A stretch of 64,000 bases of DNA, from contig WNYE01000096.1 in NCBI GenBank assembly GCA_021396245.1, forward strand, positions 90,623 to 154,622. Direction: 5' to 3'. Made by a program: the position numbers and the translations under genes. The notes under the pieces were generated by a model. The model searched no databases. It was not told the DNA's origin and saw nothing but the letters and a program-made list of their open reading frames with translations. Origin of the DNA: Sporothrix humicola (taxonomy: Eukaryota > Ascomycota > Sordariomycetes > Ophiostomatales > Ophiostomataceae). Positions 43,542 through 55,858 of the stretch are shown here, piece by piece (position 1 is the stretch's first letter; each line of letters opens with the position of its first letter).

Positions 43542-45849
43542 GCGGTGTTGTCAATACCTTCAATGTCGTTGCTCCTCCTTTTGTTTGATTGTTCGACTGC
43601 TCTTTCAGCGATACCCATCATACTGCCATGCCGATTCTTCTCGTGACTTGTCTGTAACAAAAGTACATATGCGCTCTTTTTGTTTTCTTTGTTTTGTCTT
43701 TTCTTTTTATTTATCTTGTATATATTTGCGTGTCGAATTGCATCAGCGGGCGTTTAGGAAGGACCTTTGGTAACATCTTATAACAAAAGAGAATTTGCTT
43801 GAATCACACTTGCTATTTTGGTTTTTATTTCGTACTGATCTATTTGTTTATTTTCTTTTTTTTTTTTTTTTTAAAAAAAATAATTAAAGAATACAAATTT
43901 ACAACTTTAAATAGAAAATGGAAATGGACAAATATGCAAATAAAATATAAGCTTTCAAGCTCATACCAGGGTAAATTGATCAAGCAGTGTATACCGCCAC
44001 CGAACATGATGTGTGCACTATTCTGCTTCTTGTCAAATGTGCTGCGATGCGGCTCAAGTTCATGATGGTAGCCTAGGAAAGCCAGCCGTGATATCTCAAA
44101 CAGCCACATTAACTATACAGCGCAATCTAGCCAGGCCGGTCGATAAGGGAGAGGGAAGGTGCGACCCGGCAATTGAAGTTGAGCGCCCCGCTCCTGCCGG
44201 GTACTTCTGGTACATCAGAATCAACCAGTCGCGCCTGCCGTGGATGGTCGTATGACGATGGCAACAGCGAACGACAACAACAACCTCGAGCAAGGAAGGA
44301 ACAACCGGCCTCTTCAGGGGTTCGTCCAGACAACGTACCCCACTGATAGTCTGTTTCTTTTGCATCTTCTCTCCAATCATCGTATCCTCCTCAAACAGAC
44401 GGCATATCAAGCTTCCACTAAGAATCAATCGTCACGCAACACGGCGACAGTTCGTCAACTTGTTCAACATGCCCGCGTTTTCGTCTTTTTGTGCTTCTTT
44501 CAACGCTGTCCTACCCACTCATCCCCTATGATTTACCCATCCATTCACGGATCTGTGCATCGTTTTTGGGCATTGTCGGCCTTTATGTGACTTTTCCCCA
44601 CCATCCTTCTCGACGACGAACCGAAATGACGAATTTGGACCACTTACATGTGCAGTTCTCTCAGCCTTCTCTCGAATCCCACCCCACCCACCCATGGCCA
44701 CGTCGACGCCGCTGCAACAAATCACTCGCGGCACCAGCGCTTTTCTGCAGGCTGATCATCCCGCAAGATGCCAAATAAAAATGGGCATACAGTAACAAGG
44801 CAGAAATGAAGTCGCGGCTGCTACCGGCATTGGCTGGCTTGCGTCGAGGTTTCTTTCCTCGGCGGGATCATTTCGCATCTTCATGACCGCCATTTCTCTT
44901 TCATGACGATGCCGGATGGACATCTTTCGACATATCTTGGGAATCATCAGCAAGTGCAAAATGGATTCCGACCCATCATCACTCTCTTATCGTCCTGCCC
45001 TGGCTAATTAAGCCGAGCAACGATATACCGGGAAGAATGCACGACCTGGGGTCACATGTCCCGGGTGCTTTCTCCCAGAGGCTGCCGTTCTTTATTCGAG
45101 TCTCAAACCACCAATGACAGCCGATGCCCGTACAACCAGTGCCAGGCGAGCTACGATGAGCCGCAACCCTTTTGCCCATTCTCCTCTCTCATCCCATCCT
45201 GCGTCTCTTTCTCTCGCTTCCCCCTCTTTCCTGTGCCCTTTCTTCCCGTTTGACTCTTTTCTCGTTTTGCTTCACCTGGCCATTATTTGCTTTCTTAACC
45301 ACCATCTTTCCCTGTTTCTTTTGTTCGAATATTGCGGCATTTCAATTTGAGGTGCATTTTTGTAGCGACCTGTTTTGTGTAGCGATCTATTTTGTTTCTT
45401 GTCACAGGATCTACGTTTTGGCAACAAGCTTTTTTGTTTTTCCGCCATCATTTTATTGTTGCGCGTCGGTCCTTTCCACCTATTTTGGTCTTTCTCTTTT
45501 ATCGGATCTTCACCTGGTGTGTACACTTCCAGTCCGTTGTGGAGGTTGATACCGCGAGTCTCGGGCAACTCGAAAACAATATCCTTCAGCTCGTGCCAGA
45601 AAGTCACTCTTTTTTGCACTTCATTACTCCTGCTCGTCCCAGACCTAGCACGATCTTTGACGCCGCCCCAAAACACTTCACATCCTCCCCTTTCACAACA
45701 AGCATAGTCAGCCATGTGAGCTGTAGCGCATAGTGTCGCTTAACACGCCATACCTGCGCAATTTTGTCTGGCTTTTACACCTGGCATATTCATACAACTC
45801 CGACGACACCGTCACTTGGCCACCCGGGTCCCGGGGCTGAGACTTGGGG
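43542..45849. other. 2.3 kb intergenic region
   Basis: An AT-rich segment at about 43800-43980 includes T17 directly followed by A8 (43856-43880). From about 45050 the DNA is pyrimidine-rich and probably forms the leader of the FHA kinase gene. No coding frame is supported. Confidence 0.5.
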
Positions 45850-47821
45850 ATGGATTTCACTGTGCTCGCAGGCTCCGGGCCGTCGTTTTATCTCGTCCCG
45901 GACAATACCAATGCACAGAGAGTCATTAATGACCCGAACAATGCTCCATATATCCGGACAAGAGATGGCAAATTGGCCATACATGTGGACTTCACTGGTT
46001 TGGGAAATAACCGGATCACACTTGGAAACCGCGGCTGCACAATAACACTCCCAGACAACTATGGCGCTGGTATCCAGCGGCTTCACTGCTACTTTCGTTG
46101 CAACTCTTACACAGGAGCCGTGATTCTCAACGACCACTCACCCAACCATTCGACGGTTGTCTATGATGACGATATGGACTTTAGCGTCCCAATGTCCCAG
46201 GCAATGAACTCGGTTGTCGTCACGCGGCGTTTCAACCGAAACATCGCCATCGGAAATCGAAAATATTACAAGTTCAGGCTGGTTTGGGATGGCGACGAGC
46301 CAGTGAGAAACTTTTTGACACAGCATCCCACCCAGTTCGGTCCTGAGACGTTTGATCCGTCAAAAGCGCGCTACATCCAAGGCCAGATTTTGGGCATGGG
46401 CGGCTTTGGACTTGTCCGCAAGGCGGTCAACATCCACAATGGTCAAGCCATGGCTGTCAAACGATTTTACAATCTGGAGGGCAAGGGGCATGTCATGGCT
46501 ATCCGCGAGATCAACAACATGCTCAAACTGTCTTCGAACAATGCAAAGATACACGTAAGTTTCTTTTTGAACCATCGGTTGATAAATGAGTAGGAAGGTT
46601 CTCGACAACCAAGTAGATAGGGATATCTGTGTAACTGACATCGTGTTTTATCCATAGGACCACATCCTCCCTATCATCGACGTCGAATACGACAAAATTC
46701 AATACAGGTGGATCGAGGTGTTTATGCCTCTACGAGAAGGATCTGTCTACACTCTCATCGAAGATGCCACACGGATTGTAACTGAAGTTGATATCGGAAA
46801 CCTGGTCCTCTATCAAATGGCTAAGGCACTGAAGTTCATGGCCAAGTACAAGATGGTTCACCGCGACATCAAGCCTGCGAACATCCTCTACGAGACTCGC
46901 TTTGCGGAGGACGGAGTGACACCCTACTATCACTTCCAGCTAGCCGACTTCAATCTGTCCAACGAGTCAGCTCAGGCGCGCACATTTGCGGGGACGCCCA
47001 TCTTCATGGCTCCGGAAGTCTACGATCGTCTCATACAGTCTTGCGCTGCCGATATTTGGTCACTCTTCGCGACACTTTTATGGATCTACAACACCGACGG
47101 CTTCCGGTCTTACCAGACAGACGACAATATTGAACTCCGGAACAAGATTACAAACATATCCAAGCAGGACTTGTTTATGCACATTCGAGACATGGCAATT
47201 CAAGACCCAAGACGGCGCGTGTCAGCCAGAGAGCTTGTGGCTCGCCTGGAGGGAACCTCGACTTCGATGCCAAAGAGCTCGACCTCGATGTCAAAGAGCT
47301 CCAAATCAAAGTCTCCTGGTACCGATGCTGAAAACGAGATGAGTTACGATTATGTTCCTTACATTTCGGAAGATGTTGCTCGGGGGTTTGAGAAGGTATT
47401 TGGGCAGCAACACAACCGCCAGTCATCGTCGTCGATGATGACCGGCACCACCATGGATGGCTATTCAGCCTTGGGCGAAATGTCCTTCAATGACGGCGGT
47501 CAAACGCCGACACCCGGCGTAAGTAATACGCATAAGAAAATACTAAACACAAATGTTTTTGTGTGTGAGTGGTCTTTTGCTAACATCAGTGCTTCATGTC
47601 CTTAGTACTATCAACAAGGCCGTACCGCAACTCAAACCTATGGATACACGGACCGGTTCCCTCGCAATGAAGAGGTTGAACTCGAAGCAGCCGAAGAATT
47701 TGTCGAAGCAAAAGGAGGAAATGCCGAAGGCGATGAAAAGTCGAGCGATGACGGCAGCCATCGCGATAAGGGCAAAGGAAAGGAGACCGCCAACCCAGCT
47801 TATGTCTTTTTGGGAGATTGA
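45850..47821 (+). CDS. FHA-domain serine/threonine protein kinase with DFN motif
   Basis: There are three exons: 45850-46554, 46658-47518 and 47606-47821, giving 593 residues. Both introns (103 and 87 bp) start GTAAGT, end in TAG and are phase 0. An N-terminal FHA domain (about residues 40-120, including IQRLHCYFRCNS and a later NHSTVVYDDD) should bind phosphothreonine. The kinase domain runs from about 175 to 450. It has a glycine loop (GMGGFG, 182-187), catalytic Lys K204, HRDIKPAN with D305, and AGTPIFMAPEVY in the activation segment. The magnesium-binding DFG is DFN here (D332-F333-N334). A Ser/Lys-rich tail follows. FHA plus kinase recalls the Rad53/Chk2 group. The single FHA, the DFN and the poor overall match argue for a lineage-specific relative rather than Rad53 itself. 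The start is the first ATG of the FHA-encoding frame. Confidence 0.92.
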
Positions 47822-50800
47822 GTCAAGCGACTCTATCCCGTACGCCCCAACCAGCATTTGCTGTTCCTGGAAATCCGTCTGCTCTTTCATTTATCCCACT
47901 TTCTTTGCTTCTTTGGATTTGATCCGGATTTTATTTTCACCCTGCGATTCATTAATCTGCATTTTCCCCTCCGCCATTCAAGTCATTGTAGTGATGGCCT
48001 TGACGTTTGTTTCTTTGTTTGTTTCTTCTTTTTCTTTGGAGATCTGCCTTCTGGCTTCTTCCATTTCGGTTCATTCTCGTATGTTCCTTCTCTTTCCTAT
48101 GGTGAGCCTGGATCCAGCACCTCCATATATTGGATACATGCCCTCTACCGAGGGAGCATATTTGTTGAATTTTTCATTCATCCTTAACGACCCGTCATGA
48201 CGATCCATTGCCAAAAAGGCATATTATTTACGTTTTATCATTCGATTTCCGGTTTATTTCATCTTTACTACGTTCACCACATGTTGGAAGCAATGCCATT
48301 GCCCTATCCGTTATGTTTCCTATTTGCCTCACACAAATTTCCATCTTTGCCAATTGCTCGACCACTCTATTCTCTTCTATTCATTCATTTGCCTCGCATT
48401 TCAACTTTTACGATTTGCCTATCAGGCACTACCATAGCTCGATATCAATGAACAACGTTTGGTTCCCATAAAAGGCAGCAGGTACGATGTGCATTGCTGA
48501 CTCAGACGGCTGGGACAGCCACCTCTGGAAAGACTGTGTCGTACGACGTATATGTGCACTTTGTCCACTTTCGTATTGATGACACGAGACGGCAGCTTCC
48601 GCACGGGCTGGTTCGCTCTGCCGATCTCAGGGTCGCAGCGCGGCAAAAAGAGCGTACAAAAATATGGAAACAAAACCCGTACTGAGAAACAACATGCGGT
48701 GTAGGTCAGCTGGAGAGCGGCGACGTCAACTCGATGAGCTTTCCATGCTGTTTGCTGTCTCTTTCTGTGGCGGCGGCTGTGCTATTGCAACGTCGATACA
48801 GCTTAGACATTGACAGATCATGGCTCTTGCATTCATAGATGTTTCGACTGCTCACAATTCAACACGGCTATTTTAAGTAACAAATGTAGAGCTTCTCGTG
48901 AGCAACAAATGTGCATAATGATTACAACAAAAACTAACAATGCACCAACAATTCCAGCTCGGTCGCTTTTCGTCTCTACTTTCGTCTTTTTTGTCATTGT
49001 CCTGCATTAGTCGAGTTACAGTGGTGATCCCAACGATACATTGCAGAGTCTGCAAAGCACAGCTCACAGCTCCAAAAAAGCAATGCAGCTTTGAGCCCCC
49101 AAAAATCAATAAAATGCACGCCGAATGGAACCTCGAAACAGGGAAAGCAGTAGCTATCGAAAGTGACAAGGTTACCACAGCGTGGCTTTTCAGCTCCTGT
49201 TGGCCACCACAACGATATGTAAGAAGGCACAAGCAACCGTTTTGACCAGACTGCAGGACTTCGACACCAACACTCGCGAGATAGCCGCAATGCATCGGAG
49301 CCGCTTCGATGCGGACACCGACAGAAACGACAAAAATACACGCGTGTTTTGTCACAAAGTCGAATGTTTTGCACAATCCTGGGAATACTGAGTGATAATT
49401 TGTGCAGGGAAGTTGTGTTGTCTATTTGCACAGCCACTGCGTGTAAGTGGAGTCGGTCCTCGCCTCGATCCCGAGAGCGCCGGGCACATACTTGCTCACT
49501 TTCGAGTTTCGACGACAGGACGTCTTGCGACCCAAACTCGGTATGCTCTTCGGATGGAGGATGGATGTAAGGGGGGGCATGCATTCAGATGAAAGACAGC
49601 GACTTCCAACACTTGACATGCAAAACATGGAGGTGCGCTTTCACCTGTTAGTCTCGAACATTCTTCCACGCGTTGCTTGTTTGCTTGTGCGCTGGGGCTT
49701 GCGTATGTTGCTGTTTTGCACAAGACCGGCAACAAGGTTTGTTCAGTCCTATTTTGTGCAAGGGCTTGTCACAGAAATTTAGTGCAAGCATCTTTGCATT
49801 CCTGTGATCTGACGGAACATCCCAACGGTCAATGGTCAAATGTTTTGTCTAATGCTGAAACGAGACAGGAGATACGTTCTTGTTCATCTAATCATAATTA
49901 CTGTAAATGGCATCCCTTTGCAAGAGTTCGAGGTCGGCATGAAGACGCAGAGCACGGAGAACATTGTGGTTGGAATGTGTCTGGGCATTTTTCCTTCCTA
50001 CATATCCGTATATACGGAGAGCGGAGAAGGGATATGACATCCGTTGCCTGCCGCCGTTGAACATTTTCAGCGATAAGGATGAGACAAACAAAGACAAGGT
50101 CGAGTTGCTGCTCCCTTTGGGAGTTCTGGAGAAATAGAAGGGGATACTTTCTCTGCACATACTCTCGACACAATGCCAGTCGTTCACGGCAGCCAACGCG
50201 TGTTATTTCACTCGAAAATTGCGCCACCAGCATGTCTCCTAGGATTAAACACATGTTCCTCGAGTCGGGCGTCTGCACAGCCGCAATAGGATGTTACTTG
50301 AGTGACTTCTGTATTTGCAGAGACAACCTGACATATGAGATGGAATGAAGGCTGGTCGTGTGCAATTTGAGTAGAGGTGTCGAGGCAAACTATTCACATG
50401 TGTTGCTTCAGTCGACACTTTTAATTTTGATTGTGAATTTCGGTGAGAATGAAAGGAGTCTTGACTTCGTTTAAGCATCGCATCCGGGGGCATGCCATGT
50501 TGTCGAGAAATATTTTGGGTTTACGGTGTAAAAATGTACAATATATAGAGCGAGCCACCGGCAAAACTGCCACGATACTTGGACCCTGGGTATTCTCATA
50601 TCTCGTGCTCGTGCTCGCGCTTGTGCCTTTTTTCTTCTTTTTCTTTGTCTCCTTTCCCCTTGATTTTATTTGCTTTTTTTCAACCTCCACAAGGATGGAA
50701 CCCAGATGCTGCCGAAGAAACTAAAATTCAGGGTCCAAACCAGAGGGTCCGTCCTCCACATCGTTTTGTCTTTTTAATCTACATCGCAGCCAGCCAAGAT

Positions 50801-52660
50801 GTAGAAAGCCTTATGATGGTCTGTGTCTCGTTCTGTTACAGGGGAAGCATCTCTGTCAGAGACAGCCTAGAATGCATTCCATGTCTGGACAAGACAAGTT
50901 CCAGAATGAGCAAAAAATGTCCTGCGCCCTGTGAGTGGGCAAGGTATGCAACGGCATCTTGCCAGAGACACAACAGGCCAACGTACAGTCTATTGCATAC
51001 TGGTGCTCCGGCCATCATGAACTTTGGATGCCTTTGCCTCTGAGCTACGACTGTATGCTGGTCCCCGCCTTTTGCATAGTGCATTCTGCATGCAGTGTGA
51101 GAGGGCGTTCCTCGGTGCCTAGTTTTTGGTTGCTTTTGGTTGTCTTTTGCTTTTGTATTGTTCTTGGTTCTGTCTGTTTTTATCTGCGCGCATATGGCAT
51201 ATGGAGCACGCAGTATGCAGGCCGCAATGTAGCCCTCAAAGCTAAAGCTAACGCATGTACTTCGTCGTATATCGTCCGTCCGTAATGCAAATGCAGATGT
51301 AGGTGCAGGACACATTTGGACGTGCACCTCTCTGGTAGTGGTGTGGTTCAATGTTGGAAATGTTGGCTCGAATGCAATACCCTGATATCCGACCATGCAT
51401 GTACACGGTATTGATTCTCGAGCCAGGATTCTTGGACAACGTCTAGACCCTGAGTCTCCATCTTTTGTTTCGTCCGGCTTGTATCCTTTTAGGGATTTTG
51501 TTTGGTAATGTGTCGTGCATATTCAGTATCATTGTATTCTATTTCTGTTTGTTGCTGGCTCTTCTCAGCACTGCACAATAACGACGTTGCAGAAGGAAGA
51601 GTATCGCTGTTTGGTGGCTTCCTTCAAGAAAGCATGCTCATCTTGGCGAGAGAAAGAACAATTGTCCACAGGGCAATTATGAACAAGGACAACACAATAA
51701 GAACAAAAGTTCTGTGCACAAATGCTCACTGCTGCGCCACGGCCGCATCCTCCGGCTTTTCTTTTTGTCCATCTGCATCCCTGGATGACTGCTCTTCTGA
51801 GAGTGTCTGGGAATTTCTCACGGGTGTACGGTTGCACGCGTCCTTCGGCGTTCTCTATCCGCCGACCATAAGGATTCTGTGAGGATATCAAAACAATGAA
51901 GGGAGTCATCCCGCAGGGCGATGGCGAACCCGTCGTGCCCGTGAGCAGTGAGTCCCGTTCGCCGTTGAACCCGTTGAGCAGCACCAATAACGCAACACAC
52001 CCCCGTCGATCGCCGTTAGATTGTTTCAAGAGATGATCCCTGCCAGTTTGTTTCGTTGTTTAAGTTTTTCTGGGGCACCAGCCACTCTTTAGTAAGTAGC
52101 TTTGAGGCGCTGTATTTTTCTTTATTGAGGCTAGACCATCTGGTGGTTTGCCTTTATCGAATGATTTTTGAATTAAATTACTTGGGCAGCCTGGGCAGGG
52201 ACAAAACGACCAAAAGAACCTGGACCCTAGAACTTCTAGATTTTCGACATTTCAATATTTCCATATATCAACTGTTCACTGCGGAGTACTTCACCTTGGT
52301 CCGGCTCCGCCGTTGCATCCTTCTTTCTGGGATCTGGACTGTGCGATCTGTGAACAATAGTCAAGACTCAATGGACATGAACCTGAACCCTTGGAAGAAT
52401 GTCTGTCCGGAAGAGGTTCCTGGATATGAGCTTGTGCTTCGCCGGGGAAGAGCAGAGCGTCTTCCGCGAGAGAAGGCTGTGTGTTGTCTGTTTTGGTTCG
52501 GGGATTTTTTATAAGTATGCTCACTTTTTATGTAGACTTTTTCTTCTCTCCTATTGTTTGAAACACTAATGTTGAAATCGTGCAACACGACTCATTTCGG
52601 GGAATAAGTTATTCGATTTGTTCAAAGCTTGAGAGCTCTTTTGCGTCTGCACAAAATCTG

Positions 52661-52707
52661 ACCAGTGCAGACCAGTGCAGGCCAGTGCAGACCAGATCAG
52701 ACCAGTG
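52661..52707. repeat. 10 bp tandem repeat, about 4.7 copies
   Basis: The units are ACCAGTGCAG, ACCAGTGCAG, GCCAGTGCAG and ACCAGATCAG, followed by a partial ACCAGTG. They lie in non-coding DNA. Confidence 0.92.
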
Positions 52708-55700
52708 TTAGAGAGCAATCTCCACAGGAAACAGAGACCCAGCCAAGGCAATATTCTAGAAGTCCTAGAAGCCCGCTCGAGCCACTGTGAACTTGTGAAG
52801 CGAGATGGCAGTGATGAACCGGGGCCTTACTAATTGAGGCATTGTTGTCGATGTGGCCCCATTTGCTCCATTCTTTTTGTGTGTTTTGAGCCTTTTTGCT
52901 CCATCGTGGCTGGTGGGTGGGACGATGGATCTTGGAAGCGAGAGCTGTGGAGCCCACCGTTGAAGAAGAAAAAAAAAGCGAGAACGAAGCTGCTATTTTT
53001 TCAAACTGCGCACTACAATGAACAGCTCACAAATCGGGCAGCATGCATCGCTAGGATCGCGGCAAGAAGAAAGACTACACAGTACTAAGAGATGGCGCCA
53101 GAGTGTCAAACATGAAACGGCGGCGGGCCAGGCCCTGGAAGGATAGAAGACAAAAAAAAGGGGGAGGCGAAAAAAGAGAGACAGCTCGACAGACAAGCTC
53201 GACAAGCTGACAAGGACAGTCGTCAACGAACGACAACACAGCAGTTGAGAAAATTTGCCACTGTAGGGATGTGGGACGTAAAGTCAACAGCGCTGAAGAC
53301 ACAGACAGAATGGCGGAAGAAGGGACGCGTGGATAGGTGTGAGAGTGTCAGAGTGAGACTGCGACAGACTGCGATGAAGACAAAAAGTGTGGCAGGGAGG
53401 GCATCGGCCAATCGAGATCGAGACGTATTTTGGTGCAGACTGACAAAAACAGAGACTGAACAGAATGCAACAAACCAAAAAGTCCAAAAAGTCAGTGACA
53501 TCACTCGGCATAAGGCGTGCAGAGCGTTGTAGTGAGTGCAACCTCACCCACCATCTGTGCCCTTTTCTGCAGAGAGTCTTGTCGTCTTTGACGCACTGCT
53601 CACTCTGCAAAGAGGGTTGCGTTCGTCCCAGAAGGAATGCATCGCTGAGGGGGGAGAAGAGAGTTGAGCAAAAAAAGGAAGGAAAAGAACACTGAAAGCG
53701 GCTGGTGAGGTGGGATTGCGGGCGGTTCTAGCGGGTAAGTGGAGCCTTTTTTTACAGCCTGGGAAGGGATAAAAGATGAAGGACTTGACGCATTTGTGAA
53801 AACAACGCCGAGAACTGAGAAATTCAAAACCCTCAACAAAGTGGTGACATCCATCATTGGGAATAAACCGGGAGCGGATAAGTCGGGACGTGCATTCAAT
53901 GTGAATCGAGGGTGAATCGAAAGTGCATCGAACATGCATCGAGAGGGAGAGAAAGGAGACAAGACAAGAAGAAAGGATGTGGCCGATTTGTTTACGTAGG
54001 CAATAAGAGGACATTTTTCATGTCTCTTTCTTTTTCAAAACAAAAACGAGATACGCAAGGGCTGGTCTCTGTTACAGCCTTATTTGAAAGTTCTTGGGCC
54101 TGATTCCCTGCAAGACAGGGCACTGTGGCGAGGAGGGTACAGTACGCGTACAGGCTTGGTCAAAGTGAAAAGAAAAAGGAATCAAAAACAAAAACACCCA
54201 TACAATCGACGCACGGCACACGACACGGAGCCGAAGACGGACGGGCAGTGATTCATTACATTTGATACTCTTTAAAAACGAAAGTTGGCGGTAATCATGA
54301 AATCGACGAAAAGCGGCTATTTTCTTTTTTTGAAAGATGCAAAACGTCATCGCACAGGATAACGCACAGCGTGTCCTGCATCGTCTTCCTTTTCTGCCGC
54401 ATATTCTCCATTCTCTTTTTCTCCATTTCTCATCTCTCCTCCCTCTCCAAAGGTTATGGCCGGAGTGTCGACCGGAGAAATGCCGTATCATGGTTGGTCG
54501 ATGCTGGCGGGAACGACGAAAAAAAGGTGTGAGTGGACCTTGCGGCAAGTCAATGTCGTCGGTGCGTGGAGGGGTCCATTTTGCTTCTTTTCTTTCCCCA
54601 TCGTGATGAAGTTTGCGGTAAACGCAAATGCACATGTAGGATCGTGGTCGTCGATGGCGTAGGACTTGGTGTCCCCAAAAGAGGAAAGGCAGCACTCTGA
54701 GAGTTGAGCGAAGTCTCAAACGAAAAGACAAAAAACAGGGCCAGAACTGTCTAGTGCATGATGCAGGGTTGCATTTGCGTGCAGCTCAGGTTCTATCGAT
54801 TAATCATTTTTGTACAGAGCAAATGCAATTTATTCGCTCTTCGATATGAGGAAAAGGGTGTGCAACTTCATTCCACCTGCATCAGTCCCTTTTTCGATTT
54901 TTGTTTTTCCGCTCTTTGGGGAAGACGGGGCAAGAAAACTCGCGTTGATGAGAAAGAAGACGACGAGAGACACCCGCCAAAACAATAGTGACGCATCTCG
55001 AGCTCCCAGCTGTCGTTGTAGTCCAACTTCAGTCCTCCATACAGCTTCGGCATCAAAACTTTTGCAGCTCCACCAGCTCGCATTTGTAGGACAAAAGGAC
55101 TAGAACACAAACACAGACAGCACACACAAATGAAGCAGGATTCTGTAGACTGTGCAGACACCATCCGCGCCTCGGTTTTTTTTTTCTGTTCCTCTGACTG
55201 TTCAATCTTGAAGATATCTTCTACTGTGTGCTTTGACTCGTTGGGCAGGAAGCACCCATGTCATCTGTGTTGTCGTCTCCCTAGTACATCCCCTGTAATT
55301 GTAGCCCTGCCTCACTACGCATTACGCGGACTGGCCTGCTATCGTCCCAGACAGGCAGGCATGTCGTCTGTTTTCTTTTTTCGAGGGTTTTCCTGCCAGA
55401 AGTTCAAGCTTGTTCAGATCGAAACGCCCTCAAAGGAACACCCTCAGAAATCAAAAACAAAAGAACAAGCATGGCCTGGCCTGGTTTGGCCCACAAGACA
55501 AGGACAGGCACAGGCCCATCTGCTCGTCATCCGGCCCCTGCCTTTTCCCTGTCCTTTTTCGCTCTTCTTCCCTGCCTGTATCCAGAGCATCCTCCTTCAA
55601 TATCACAGACACAGACCCATGTTGTCTGGCCCAGTCTTTTTTCCAGTGTTCTTCTTTATTCTCTCTTCTTCTGCCCAATCAAGCCCACCCTTGTCACTTT

Positions 55701-55831
55701 TCTTGTCCTCTTGTCACCCTTGTCATCCTTTCCCATCCTTCCCCATTCCACGTTTCCCAAATACTCCACTTTCCACCATTTGGGTTCAGTCGATTGGGCC
55801 ACTGTTGGGGGGCCTGGGCCTGACAATCACT

Positions 55832-55858
55832 GAAAATCTGGAAAATCTGGAAAATCTC
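55832..55858. repeat. 9 bp tandem repeat, three copies
   Basis: GAAAATCTG occurs twice, followed by GAAAATCTC. This is local slippage-type repetition. Confidence 0.85.

Noticed and set aside
48494..48685. Protein-like 60-codon frame without an ATG, preceded by CTGACTCAG
   Set aside because: It could be a terminal exon, but no upstream exon or donor could be identified. It is too weak to annotate.
51565..52029. Minus-strand frame of 154 codons, plus a purine-rich alternative frame ending near 51730
   Set aside because: It lacks a usable start, a clear intron structure and any motif.
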